Part shown: piece by piece, positions 36,420-48,239 of the stretch
Layout: the number at the start of each line of letters is the position of its first letter
How positions within the stretch are numbered: the stretch's first letter is position 1
Source of the DNA: Hyalella azteca
Taxonomy: Eukaryota; Arthropoda; Malacostraca; Amphipoda; Hyalellidae
Length of the DNA: 64,000 nucleotides
Assembly (NCBI RefSeq): GCF_000764305.2
Contig: NW_025935162.1
Location: 62,001 to 126,000, forward strand
Reading direction: 5' to 3'
Position numbers and translations under genes: made by a program
Notes under the pieces: model-generated
Told to the model about the DNA's origin: nothing
Database searches by the model: none
Seen by the model: the letters and a program-made list of their open reading frames with translations, nothing else

Positions 36420-38645
36420 GCTATATTATATTATTTATTATAAAATATGCCCATATGATGTACAAGACTTCACCTCATCAGCAGTGGGGGTGATAGGTGC
36501 CCTGAAACAGCTACGAGGATAGGCCTGTCCTAATTAATTGTGAAAAATAACGAATAAAATTGAAAAAAACATTGCTGAAATAAAAACGAGGCGTGTAAAT
36601 TTATTTTGAACCAGCTTAGGGCTCGTGAGGTAATTAGCGACACCTGGCGGCTGTCCCAGACTTAAGCGGCAAACCGCGACGCTGGGCCGAGGACTGGACG
36701 AATAGAAAGATTATTGATTATGATTTAGGATTGGGTATGAATAATTAGGTGGTTAGTATTGAGGAGTGAGAATTGATGATTGAGGATTAAGATTAGAAGA
36801 GTAGGAATCGGCAAATGGGTTGATGACATTAAGCCCCTCCGCCTCAGGTGGGAAATGTCGACAATTAAAGGACCCTGCCTACGAGGAATGAGTGGAGCTT
36901 TGTCCCATTATCAATGAAGTTTTTCCCTTTGGTGGGTCATTTTGACCCAGTTTAGCCGGGTAAATGGGCAGATCAATTTCCGTTTCTTGCTATGGGTAAA
37001 AAAATGCATCATTGCTGCGACAATATGATCAATTTATTTTGCTAAGTGTATACTTAGCGACGACTCGCTACGAAGCCAGCAAAATACAATTGCAGAGGGA
37101 ACATAGAAAACAATATTGTTTGAGAAATGTTTGATGGAAGTAGTTATAGTGATCATCTGTGTGATCACAGCGCTCTTTTATAACTTCAATGGTTGATATT
37201 CATAGTTGGTTGAATTATAATTACTCAATAATCTTACTTGACAACATCTCTAATTTAGCCATCAATGATTATTTAGCTAAAAGTCACATGATTGGAGGAT
37301 GAAGATTGTCTCATATATTTAATTCAAGTACAATTAAAAAGACATATACGTTTTACGAACGTCTTCGAGACATTCTGCTTGTCATAGTTTATTTCCTCAA
37401 CAATTCAAACTAATTATTGTGTCCTAAGTATATTTGAGTTACGTTATTAACTGTCAGTTTAAAAGTTTTATTAATTAAAAAATTTGTTAAATTAATGCGT
37501 CCTTATGGCAATGTGAATACTATTTCTCTTATATTAATATTTGAATATTCGCTCTGTGCTAACACTGATATCGCACAATGAACCATCGATGCGGAAGCCT
37601 TTCACTCGTTATCGCATGAACGTTGTTCATTGGCGCGCAGTAAGCGGAGTGATGTGCGAACCTAAATTAAAGTTATGCTTTTCAATTATTCAACATTTCC
37701 TAGAAAATTAGAGCACCGAACTAGAACGAATTGTTCGTAATTTAATTATACGGAATTAATGAACAAATGGTCTTAGCCTTTAGGTTTCAATGAAGCTTTC
37801 AAAAAACAGCGCAATGGAGTCGGTTTTTGCATGAATAACTCATGTATTTGTTGCTCCTCGAGTATTATTATTATTCGGTCCAAATGAATCTTTGAAATGC
37901 AGAGTTCGTAAACAATAATATGAAACGTAAAAGAATTAGGAAATTTTTTGATTGTTTACAATATATAAGTTTGCAATTCATATTAATTAATAGAAGTTTA
38001 ACAAATAATTACACATGGAACAAATTACTAAGCAAAAAAAAATATGCACAATTTTCCCCAAGAAACCGGCTCTTCAATGCTTTGATTGAATATCAGGGAA
38101 TACTCGAACATTCTGATATCTCCAGATGTCTTTTGCGATTTATTTTAAAACTATAATTTATACAGCTAGGTAAATCGATGTTAGCAACGCGAATTTTTTT
38201 ATTTTATACATTTCTCTTAAAGAATCTTTTACGGAGCATACTTCTCCCATGCACGTAAGATTTGAACCTTATAGATAGGACCAGAGTCGACGAGCTTAGG
38301 CAAAACTAAGTTTCTAACCTAACTTGCCCTAGATTGTTCAGCAATTTAGTACGTTATTATATTTAAATACGTTATGACCATTTTACTGCTTGTTTGCTTC
38401 GATTATTTCCTCTAAATTCTTTATAATTTCGAATAACCTCAACTTTGTGTTCAAATTGTTCATTCTTTGTTTTCAGAAACCGTTACAATGAACTACGAGT
38501 TTTCATTCCGAACAATACCCCGAACAAAGAGCCAGATACTTTGTATTTCTAATACATTGTCTTCTTTCAGGTTCATGCCAGCCTGATTGGTACAGCATTA
38601 ATTGCTGCTTCCTTAAATCATCATCTTAAGCCATTAATCTCAGTT
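36420..38645. other. Gene-free AT-rich DNA
   Basis: A fragment of the ATGAGTGAGAC-family repeat lies near 36928-36990 (GGTGGGTCATTTTGACCC). No gene supported. Confidence 0.4.
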
Positions 38646-38649
38646 AATT

Positions 38650-38805
38650 ATGATGGTTGATGATGATGATGGTTGATGATGATGATGGTTGATGATGATG
38701 ATGGTTGATGATGATGATGGTTGATGATGATGATGGTTGATGATGATGATGGTTGATAATGATGATGGTTGATGATGATGGTTGATGATGATGATGGTTG
38801 ATTGT
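38650..38805. repeat. GATGATGATGGTT 15-bp array
   Basis: Units of GGTTGATGATGATGAT with a few shorter variants. The His-rich minus-strand frames are artefacts. Confidence 0.92.
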
Positions 38806-39104
38806 GAATCTGATGAGCTGGCGAGGGAGTATTTTCAAAGTTGGGCTTTGTACCTAATATGAAAAGTTGTTCGACTCTGTAATCAAAAATTGAGTGAATC
38901 ATATTGTTCGAATAGCGACCCACATTTATTTGAGTATTTGAGTGAAAACATAACATCCATTCAGCGGATCAAAACATAAACAATTCATCGCGTTATAAAT
39001 GGAGCGCTACCGCCAACGCTGATGCATTTTTAGCCTATATTTTCGCTGGAGATCATATGTATAATATTTGTTCTAAATTATATTTATGTAAGATGTCGCT
39101 ATGG

Positions 39105-39695
39105 AGCTTGTAGTGCTGGAGCCGTGGAGCTTGTAGTGCTGGAGCCATGGAGCTTGTAGTGCTGGAGCCGTGGAGCTTGTAGTGCTGGAGCCGTGGAGCT
39201 TGTAGTGCTGGAGCCGTGGAGCTTGTAGTGCTGGAGCCGTGGAGCTTGTAGTGCTGGAGCCGTGGAGCTTGTAGTGCTGGAGCCGTGGAGCTTGTAGTGC
39301 TGGAGCCGTGGAGCTTGTAGTGCTGGAGCCGTGGAGCTTGTAGTGCTGGAGCCGTGGAGCTTGTAGTGCTGGAGCCGTGGAGCTTGTAGTGCTGGAGCCG
39401 TGGAGCTTGTAGTGCTGGAGCCGTGGAGCTTGTAGTGCTGGAGCCGTGGAGCTTGTAGTGCTGGAGCCGTGGAGCTTGTAGTGCTGGAGCCGTGGAGCTT
39501 GTAGTGCTGGAGCCGTGGAGCTTGTAGTGCTGGAGCCGTGGAGCTTGTAGTGCTGGAGCCGTGGAGCTTGTAGTGCTGGAGCCGTGGAGCTTGTAGTGCT
39601 GGAGCCGTGGAGCTTGTAGTGCTGGAGCCGTGGAGCTTGTAGTGCTGGAGCCGTGGAGCTTGTAGTGCTGGAGCCGTGGAGCTTGTAGTGCTGGA
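39105..39695. repeat. 23-bp minisatellite, about 26 near-identical copies
   Basis: GGAGCTTGTAGTGCTGGAGC plus CGT is repeated with almost no variation, ending at an N (39696). All minus-strand frames stay open because the unit has no stop. The N and the homogeneity suggest the real array is longer than assembled. Confidence 0.95.
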
Positions 39696-39699
39696 NGTA

Positions 39700-40310
39700 C
39701 AGCTCCCTGCCGGGCAATCCCAAGTACCAGCGCTAAAACAGCGCACAGTTCCGTCCCTGCCGAGCAGCTAGAATTTTGTCTCTATATCAGCCATGGCGCA
39801 GCGCAGTTTTAGGGATAGATGGCCGGTTTTAGTTTCGCGGCTCCATCCTGCTAAAGCGCGACCAGCCCGGCTAAACCCGGCGCCGGTCTCGGCTCAAAAT
39901 TTTAACTGGGCAGCCTCGTCGCCAGCAAGAAGTTACAGCGATTGTCGATATTATCGGCAATAAGATTTGCTAAGACTTTATCACTGACCACGAACAATTC
40001 TTGGCTCTTAAACATGATCATAATTTCTTTAAAGTTATCCCTGGCAAGTTAGATTTGGAGGGGGAATTAACGAATGGCCTTATGAATGAGGATGGTTTGT
40101 TCGTTGCAATTTAAGCAGTTTTTTAACCTCCAGTTGGTCGGAATTTCATCATACTGCAGTTCTTTGGCATGAAAACCATTGGCGTGATAATGCTATAAAT
40201 ATTTTATCGAACGTTTTCAATTTTAGTTAATTAATTAATGACAATAACTTTTCATTTCGATCTCTTATAACTTCAATGGAAGCTCATGTCAAGGACTTGT
40301 CTACAATTTT
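39700..40310. other. Gene-free DNA
   Basis: No supported gene. Confidence 0.4.
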
Positions 40311-40317
40311 CTGACCC

Positions 40318-40395
40318 ATGGCAACTGTTCCTGCGGCAACTGTTCCTGCGGCAACTGTTCCTGCGACAACTGTTCCTGTGGCAACTGTTCCCACA
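40318..40395. repeat. 15-bp GGCAACTGTTCCTGC array, 5 copies
   Basis: Five units with one or two substitutions. Confidence 0.92.
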
Positions 40396-40723
40396 AGTTG
40401 ATCTCTGCAAAACTTTGCATTCAATTTAGTGAAGTTAATATGTCAGTAAATGCGCAACCAATCCACGCAGGTGTTCCAAAATATTTTCCCTTGCGTTCTC
40501 ACTCGTTTAAGGCATAACTTATATTATTTATTGTTAAGATAGAAAAACTAGTTAATAAATTATTTATTATATTGAACCGGATGAAAATAGAAAAAAAATT
40601 TGCCCTTCAGAGAAGGAATATAAAGCATATTTTGGATATGAATGATTTCCCGAGTTTGTTCCAATTCTCTTCACCTGAGGATTAATGTCAATAAAACTGG
40701 CACTGAGAGCCGCTTGCATTATT

Positions 40724-40910
40724 CACTCAGAAATATGAGTGAGACTTGGTCCGAATAGCGATGCACTTTCTGAAGCTGTGTGGGGCATTCTGACCCACTT
40801 AAAGAAGGGCGTATCAGTCCGACGTCCGCTCGCTGCTTGTACTGTGAGTATGAAAATATGTCTCTATTTGGTCTACGTGACTCATTCATTCTTCTGAGTG
40901 TTCTATCTTC
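40724..40910. mobile_element. Copy of the ~180-bp ATGAGTGAGAC repeat family
   Basis: Begins CACTCAGAAATATGAGTGAG and ends CTCATTCATTCTTCTGAGTG, so its ends form an imperfect inverted repeat of about 15 bp. It is the clearest copy of the family and points to a MITE. Confidence 0.6.
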
Positions 40911-41094
40911 GGAACAGAGGAGGTCGGTAAAAAGTCGAATGCAACAAATCACTGGAGGGTAGTGTAGCAACATCCCGCATGACTTCTTGAATCAAACCAC
41001 CCAAGAAACAGTTCATTCTTGTGTTAACTTTAATGTCACTAGATTGCTTGAATCGCAGATTCACTAGAAATTTCAAAGCGATGAAAACTCCACA

Positions 41095-41681
41095 AAAATT
41101 CAGCATTTCTCCATTGAAAACGTTTCGGAGACCAGCTCCATCGTCAGTTCGATAAATCTAGAACACAAATACAGTCAGAAAATTAATATAGTTTGGAGTC
41201 ATAAGAAAAAAATAAAAACAGCAGAAGTTAAAACCTAAATTTACAGGCAAAGGGCAGAATAATAAAGAAATACCCATCTATTCACAATTTCTAATGGATA
41301 AGAACTGTATGTAGCATTTAAACTAGGTTTCTCTTTAAAAATATACAATGATTCCAAAATGCGCAGATCGAAAGCACCAGAACTATAAGCTAAAATTTTA
41401 AAGTCAGTATCGGACACCGGAACTTTGCACTGTTCGGCGTGAGTGCGCACAGCCGAATGAGGAGAGCGCGATAGTAACTGCCCAGTCCTATAACTCCTCC
41501 CTCTATGCTCAGCGACCCTAATGTAAAAGTTGCGTGCCGATCCCAACGTACAGCAAAGTACAGTTGCACATGCACATCGTGCACAACTAAATTTATAAAC
41601 TAGGGACGATCGCATATGAGAAGGAAGGATATCTTTGTACCTAAAAAACGAACCTATATTTTCATAAACAAAACTTTTAAT
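41095..41681 (-). pseudogene. Penelope-like element 3' half, minus strand
   Basis: The minus strand encodes FFRYKDILPSHMRSSLVYKF, then FSCARCACAT, an altered GIY-YIG core (the YVG residues are not in place), YIRVAEHRGRSYRTG, SAVRTHAEQC and FDLRILESLYIFKEKPSLN, followed by the 3' tail with the hammerhead-like core (complement of 41123-41147: CTGACGA, stem GGAG/CTCC, GAAA). The upstream end meets an adapter at 41682, so the real 5' extent is unknown. The altered endonuclease core makes activity unlikely. Confidence 0.75.
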
Positions 41682-41719
41682 CTGTCTCTTATACACATCT
41701 AGATGTGTATAAGAGACAG
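41682..41719. other. Nextera mate-pair junction adapter (assembly artefact)
   Basis: The third copy of the 38-base adapter palindrome. Its translation VSYTHLDVYKRQ sits inside an apparent 178-codon minus-strand frame and gives that frame a false N-terminus. Confidence 0.97.
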
Positions 41720-41867
41720 GATTTGGCCTACCGGGCAATTGACTTCCAAAAGAGGCTGGTAAATAGAAGCAAAACACCCTACGTGGCCGACTTGCTCCTG
41801 ATTCACCCCTAAGCCGAATATAGTTCCTCTAAAACAACCTTAATCGGCACGAAAATTTTGACAGGGT

Positions 41868-42290
41868 AGGACTGGGCGGTTACTATCGCACCCTCCTCAT
41901 TCGGCTGTGCGCACTCACGCCGAACAGTGCAACGTTCCGGTGTCCGACACTGACTTTAAGATTTTAGCTTATAGTTCTGGTGCTTTCGATCTGCGTATTT
42001 TGGAATCATTGTATATTTTTAAAGAGAAGCCTAGTTTAAATGCTGCATACAGTTCTTATCCATTAGAAATTGTGAATAGATAGGTATTTCTTTATTATTC
42101 TGCCCTTTGCCTGTAGATTTAGGTTTTAACTTCTGTTGTTTTTTTTATGACTCCAAACTTTATTAATTTTCTGACTGTATTTGTGTTCTAGATTTATCGA
42201 ACTGACGATGGAGCTGGTCTCCGAAACGTTTTCAATGGAGAAATGCAGAATTTTTGTGGAGTTTTCTTCGCTTTTAAATTTCTTGTGTTA
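41868..42290 (+). pseudogene. Penelope-like element 3' end, plus strand
   Basis: It encodes RTGRLLSHPPHSAVRTHAEQ, DTDFKILAYSSGAFDLRILE and SLNAAYSSYPLEIVNR before a stop, then the tail with CTGACGA (42202-42208), hairpin GGAG-CTGGT-CTCC and GAAA (42223-42226). It is a diverged reverse-complement partner of 41095-41550 (several substitutions and a small insertion), so it is a separate copy and not the same molecule read twice. It lacks the GIY-YIG N-terminal part. Confidence 0.72.
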
Positions 42291-42299
42291 ACTTTGTCA

Positions 42300-44838
42300 T
42301 ACCCGTTAATGTCCCGTATTGCTCCTTGTCAGTTCATCACCAGCCCTGCACCTGTAAACAATAAACTTGCCTCACACCTTACTCCAGCCTCTCCCTAGCC
42401 TCTGAGTTTCAGTATACATGTATTTCAGCATTGTCAGCAGCAATCTTAACAGTAGTCTATACTATTTTGAAAATGATGAAAAACATCATTACAACAAAAA
42501 ATTTTCTATACTGAATGTTGCTCACAATGCAAGATCAGAACCATTCATATAAATTAATTGCATTAAATCTTATTGTTATTCAAGCAACATTTTCTGTTGC
42601 CTGTGCGTCATAAAGCGGCCGCTACAGTCGCATCAATGAACTTAAATAGAAAAGACACAACTTCAATTAATACGTATTATTTGTAAACATTCTAGTTGAT
42701 GATATGAGACATTTATTTTGATGTGCGATATCATTTTCACTAATGATAGAAATGATTGCAATAGTCACTGAAAGGAATTCTGGAAGTGATTAAGAGATTT
42801 TCAGAATTAAGTGAAGGTCTTTGCTCATTTCCTTGTAAACGTTCGTTCAAACAATCCAGCAAAGAGATTCCATAGAAGCCTGTGCAGACAAGCAGAGGCT
42901 TGGTGGTCGTAAAACTGAGCCTTAAAATGATTTATCTTGAAAAGTTCGTCCTTTTGCACTGTGCTGCCGCTCTCACTCAGGCACACACAAAAGACCTCGC
43001 TGCGAAAAATGCCGACATCAACGATGCTGTAATGAAGTAGTTCAGACCTCTGCATGGTTGGCAAGAATACTGCAACTTAGACTCTTGAGAGTCTCGACAT
43101 TAAGAAATCTCAATTCTTACGGTAAAGACCACATCAGGTCTACTTAATTCTTTGGTAGCGCCAGAATTATTCAGACAAGATCTTGCCATGGAGCGAGTAG
43201 TTAGATTCTTTGTGATGGCAACGTAGTCACTTCGCAGCTTCGCAGCCTATTTCAATAAATTGCAGTCAACTACATACTTGAAGCGAGGAATGTGTGAATA
43301 TTTTTAAGCTTTTATGAGATAGTTCGTGTTAAATGATTCAGTTAAGAGAGTGGCCGAAGTTAATATGAATTTTAAAGTCTGTATTTTTTTGTCAATAATG
43401 AAAACGAAATTTTTCTTTTAATATCAATTGCCGTGGAATTATTCGATTCCGTAGTTCCTTCCACAATTAAAATTTTATCAAATTGGTTTGAAGAACTACC
43501 AAATCGATCCCATAAAATGAGCGTAGTTCTGCATAATCCACTTTATATCCATACGCGGCGCCCAGCGCGGACAGTTTCAGCGCTCGTCTTTGGGCCGCTG
43601 CCGTCCACAACTCACGATGTCGCAGCGACATCAGGTCATCACACTAAGCATAAAACGGAAGTAAACGTCGCGGGTGCAGGAAAATGGTTGCTATTAAATA
43701 TCAAACTTTTTTTACATGCAGTATTAAATCAATTATTTGAAGAGCAAGAGCCCTTCTTCAGCATTGTTTAATCGTTTTCATGAATGAGCAGCGATGACTC
43801 ATAATTTTTCAAACTTTTAGCATGAAGCTCGAACTTATTTTCTTACAGAAATACCCAGTAGGAACTGAAAAAACAGGACAAAATATGGACTACAATATAA
43901 GCTGATTGAGTCAGTTGTAAACCGAAACGTAAAGTATTGAATTGGCTGGACAAATTTTTTATGTCACTATACGTTCCGAACGTGCGAGGCTTACATAACT
44001 CCGGCATCACCGACTCCTAACTTGGTGTTAGCGGTAGAAGTTCACGGCGAACGTCGCACTGCTCAAGTCGTTCAACAAACTCACCTAAAAAAAGCAACAC
44101 TCGAAGTTTTCATCACAAACTCACCGGAAAATCTTTTAGAGGCGCTCAACTTCAGCAGGTTAAGTGGCTGAATTCTAATCAGGTGTCGCAAGCCGACGAA
44201 GCCATCGAATTTCAACACTGAAGTTCATACCTTGGAATTTGTTAGATTTTTTAGGATCACGTCCATAGATAAACTTTTTTTAGGTTGAAGTTACGGTATC
44301 AATCTCAATCTATTATTAGTCATAAAAATTTTGACAATTATTCGCATTGTTTTTAATTTTTCCCAAAAGAAGTTAAACTCCATCCAAACTAAACTTAAAT
44401 TTTGTCATTTTTTCTGTCTAAATGCACCGAAGCTTGTGCATTTTTTCCATTGATTCAGCCAAGCAATATATCGCGTTGTGATGATATTGACCACTAAACA
44501 AAAGAGAGTTCCGGGAAAGCAGCTACTCATATTTCTTCATTATCCTCGTTAATCCTCGCCACAGACATCATTAAATATCTAATAATGCGACCCTTGGGTC
44601 AAAAGCCCTAAAAAAATAGCAAAAAATTCAGGGCTTCAGGCATCGGGCCAATAAAAATAATTGGCGCGATTTCAACGCTGCCGCTCGCACGCAGCTAATC
44701 AACAGGGCCGTCGTAAGGACGTCGTAATGGCGCTCGTTTCTCGTACCCTGAATGGAATTCCGAAACCAATTCTGCAATAAAAGTTCGGTAGTCTTTTGGT
44801 GCGCTGAAAATGCTTAGTAGTGTAATGACACGGCATCA
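42300..44838. other. Gene-free AT-rich DNA
   Basis: The 112-codon frame at 43433-43771 has no recognisable motif. No gene supported. Confidence 0.4.
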
Positions 44839-44842
44839 TATA

Positions 44843-45300
44843 CAGCCCACTACCGCGATATGGTGAGCAGTGTGGTGGTGCAGCGCCTTGTCCAGCCCAC
44901 TACCGCGATATGGTGAGCAGTGTGGTGATGCAGCGCCTTGTCCAGCCCACTACCACGATATGGTGAGCTGTGTGGTGATGCAGCGCCTTGTCCAGCCCAC
45001 TACCACGATATGGTGAGCAGTGTGGTGGTGCAGCGCCTTGTCCAGCCCACTACCACGATATGGTGAGCAGTGTGGTGATGCAGCGCCTTGTCCAGCCCAC
45101 TACCACGATATGGTGAGCAGTGTGTGGGTGCAGCGCCTTGTCCAGCCCACTACCAGTGTGGTGATGCAGCGCCTTGTCCAGCCCACTACCACGATATGGT
45201 GAGCAGTGGGTGCAGCGCCTTGTCCAGCCCACTACCACGATATGGTGAGCTGTGTGATGATGCAGCGCCTTGTCCAGCCCACTACCACGATATGGTGAGC
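44843..45300. repeat. 50-bp minisatellite, about 9 copies
   Basis: Units of 50 bp carry CAGCCCACTACCACGATATG, GTGAGCAGTGTGGTG and GTGCAGCGCCTTGTC. Two units are shortened. Each unit contains a splice-donor-like ATG|GTGAGC and an acceptor-like TTGTCCAG, which may be chance. Confidence 0.92.
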
Positions 45301-45309
45301 TCAGAGAGC

Positions 45310-47195
45310 AAATTCCATGTCAGAGGAAAGTCACAAACTCAGAGTATAAAAACAATAAAGCAAAATGATGAAAGCATTTCCTACATTCGTGTAGAACATT
45401 TCATTAAAAACCAAAGATGTGGACAGAGACTGGCAGTTCTACACTCGCCATGGCGGTTATATATGCCACACCGATAAAGTTTGTGGACAATGAAGGATAA
45501 GAAAATATTGTTCTCTTTATCAGTATTATTTAGTATTATTTATCGATATTATTTTAAATATTATTATGTCTCAATACAGTTCGAGTGGGATAGACTTAAG
45601 TCATATGTACAGATTATACAATTTTAGAAATCATGTGATGATGTAGGTATTCTAACACAAATTTAAATTTACAGTAATGTTTACCTGAAATGAATAACGA
45701 AAAATAAATTTTCTATTAAACTAAATAAGAAATACTGGTTCCTATTAAGATCGCTATTGCGAACTTTGATTGCGGTCACTGCCTATATGCGTGCGTTGGC
45801 TATTTCTTTATTTCACTCAGCAAATTTTCTTATGGTTGCATGAATTATATTCAGCCGCCATCATCGGAACAGTTTAATCTTTCTTTTCCAGTTCCTCGTA
45901 CAGAAAACGTTATAGCTGCACCTCAACCAAGCCATTTTTCTCTACGATTCCCGACGAAATTCTCAATCTTTCTCGTCCAAAATGGCAGATTGCTACCTCA
46001 TTGAGCCATTGTTCGGACTGCGTACTAATGAAGCCATTGGCTTCGAAGCCTTCGTTTCATCGCAGCTTGCAAAGAGAATTGCGTTAGGATTTGACTGCTA
46101 AAACACACAGTCTCTTTTAGATTCACAATGCTATTTATACCAGAACATAAATCAATTGAGGCATGATATAGTAGTAAAGCTTGGCTCGTTCAATTCATTC
46201 TCTGCTAAAAGCTTCTTTGCCTACTATGACGAGTATTATTCCTACCAATGTCTGAAATGTTAAGTCTGGCACTTACTGATTTGCGTTCAATTGATGTTCA
46301 GCTAAGATTTTAGTGCATAACTTAACGAGCAATCAACGGCACGCAACTCACATAAAAAAAGGAGCTACTTTCCGTTTACGTTTCTGGCATTTTGATACTC
46401 AATTTACTTTAACGTCATTTTATAATAAATTAACATTAATGTCAAATAGTCATTTCTAGTATTTAGTGAAAGTAAAACAATCATTGTTTGCTTACATAAA
46501 TGAGTTATCCTGCTGAATATCAACTTTATTATTTTCTTACTTCATGAATAAGTCTTCGAATGTTGAGTAAGAAAATTTAACAAAATTTGTTAAAATTGGT
46601 CCTAATGATGTGGATCAATACTTCACGGATCAATAATTCATAAATTCCATAATCAGTAGGCATTCAAAAAATATAATTCTCCGCAATTTGTTGCCTATAA
46701 TGACAGATAATTTCTTGTATGATAACAATTCTGTCAAAAGAGTTTATCACAACTTGGTCAAATCTCTCCTAGTGCAGCGCTCATATATTAGTGGTAGAAA
46801 TCATTCGAATGCTGTATACAGTTAAAACATTGGGGTTACTTTTGTGTGTGTTTTTTTACATTATTTACAACGACATTTCGTATATATTATTATTCGTGGA
46901 ATGATTATTCCTTAAAACCCGATCGCAAGCTCGTCTTAGCATCTTTGCCAACGCGATAACATTTTTATTGTTCACCCACAACTAACGTCTTACATTTCTT
47001 ACAAATATGTACAAGTAAGTGTATGTACAAGTATATTTATCTCATAATTGCATGCCATACGATGGTTGGTCGCATAATTATTAGCTCCTAATTTAATCGA
47101 ATAAATGCGATAAATCATATGGAATTCAAAGACACCCGAGTTCGTATCAAGTAATCAACGGAACATTCAGCAGTATGATAAATGATGACACATTT
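45310..47195. other. Gene-free AT-rich DNA
   Basis: No gene or repeat supported. Confidence 0.4.
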
Positions 47196-47201
47196 TTTAT
47201 T
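47196..47201 (-). terminator. Possible polyadenylation signal of the Dpr-family gene
   Basis: AATAAA on the minus strand, about 115 bases after the stop of the last open exon frame. AT-rich sequence makes chance matches common. Confidence 0.25.
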
Positions 47202-47313
47202 TTCCCACATGACATAAGAAATATTCATATCACGAATTTGAAGACTACAGGGCGAAACTTACGACATCAAAGAACTACCTACTTAAATTTCCACAGTAGA
47301 CTTTCGAAGTAAG

Positions 47314-47909
47314 TTACGAGTGTTGCCTAGTTTGCAATACAGTGGATTTAATGAATAACATTTTGGATCTGAAGATAAGGGAAACCAGTTTTTGAAAGTT
47401 TGTGCAACCGTGACATGGTTGACTTCCGTTACGTGGTTGACTTCCGTTACTTGGTTGACTTCCGTTACGTGGTTGACTTCCGTTACTTGGTTGACTTCCG
47501 TTATTTGGTTGACTTCCGTTATTTCGTTGACTTCCGTGACTTGGTTGACTTCCGTCACTTGGTTGACTTCCGTGACTTGGTTGACTTCCGTGACTTGGTT
47601 GACTTCCGTTACTAGGTTGACTTCCGTTATTTGGTTGACTTCCGTTACTTGGCTGACTTCCGTTACTTGGTTGAATTTCGTAACTGTTGCTTGAAATTTT
47701 AGGGCTTGTGCATCTGGGGCTTATAGGGTTGCGATTTGAGAGGCAGAGGCTCATGAGGCTGCGGCTTGAGAGGAAGTCAAGTTTCGTGAGGTTCCCTGCC
47801 TCACACCTCACAAGAAGGGCGGCGATGGTGAGGATGATCACTAAAAGTTTGACGTCACAAGCGAGGGCCGCCGCCGCGTTGATGTGCTGCATGGCCGCCG
47901 TCTCCTCGT
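47314..47909 (-). CDS. Dpr-family gene, C-terminal exon with hydrophobic tail and coding minisatellite
   Basis: The acceptor (polypyrimidine run, then TACAG) precedes AC, which completes a phase-1 codon from the exon at 51452. It then reads EETAAMQHINAAAALACDVK and LLVIILTIAALLVRC. Dpr proteins typically end Ig2 with a short GE-PAAMQ segment and a hydrophobic C-terminus for membrane anchoring, often GPI. AAMQH and the 13-residue hydrophobic run fit this well. The frame does not stop there. It runs another 140 codons through an 18-bp array read as QPSNGS and variants, to a stop at 47314. Either the protein has this Asn/Gly/Ser-rich tail, or a donor near CTTGTGAG|GTGTGA removes it. A GPI-anchored product would require the second. 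Confidence 0.72.
47399..47680. repeat. 18-bp minisatellite GTTACTTGGTTGACTTCC, about 15 copies
   Basis: Units differ by single bases (GTTACGTGG, GTGACTTGG, GTTATTTGG). The period is a multiple of three and on the minus strand it is in frame with the Dpr-family C-terminal exon, reading GSQPSN with S/N/H/R/D changes at a few positions. Confidence 0.93.
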
Positions 47910-48087
47910 CTGTACGAACATCAAAAAAAACTTGAATTATTTCATGATATCATCGTAAATTTTATCAAAATAATATTGGTTGATCATGGTAATGGATATT
48001 AAATAAATATAAGCCGTGACATCATTAGTCTGCTCAAATTTCAAGTTTACCAATAATTTAAAAGCAAGGAAAGTGTCAAGCAAATTC

Positions 48088-48165
48088 ATTTTATCTTCAA
48101 TTGAAGAATTCGGAGACCAGCACCATCATACGTTCAAAAATTCATATGATACAAATAAAAGCAAA
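48088..48165 (-). mobile_element. Penelope-like tail remnant
   Basis: The complement of CGGAGACCAGCACCATCATACG gives a TGATGGTGCTGGTCTCCGAA block like the 3' tail of the PLEs at 41-42 kb, with a decayed core. No coding part is left. It lies just upstream (minus-strand sense) of the last Dpr-family exon, in its intron. Confidence 0.45.
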
Positions 48166-48239
48166 ATAATGCAATCTGCATGAAAAATACTTTTATTTAA
48201 AGATAAAACAGTATATGTGAAACTTATAAAGCATTAAAT

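Noticed and set aside
39073..39746. Two overlapping ~215-codon minus-strand frames (STTSSTAPALQAP)
   Set aside because: They are translations of a stop-free 23-bp tandem repeat and run across an N.
41241..41777. A 178-codon minus-strand open frame with N-terminal segment before a GIY-YIG-like region
   Set aside because: Its N-terminal part is read from the Nextera adapter (VSYTHLDVYKRQ) and unrelated sequence beyond it. Only the part below 41682 is PLE.
43433..43771. 112-codon plus-strand frame as a possible gene
   Set aside because: No domain, no splice context and no similarity that I recognise. A frame of this length is expected by chance in 64 kb.
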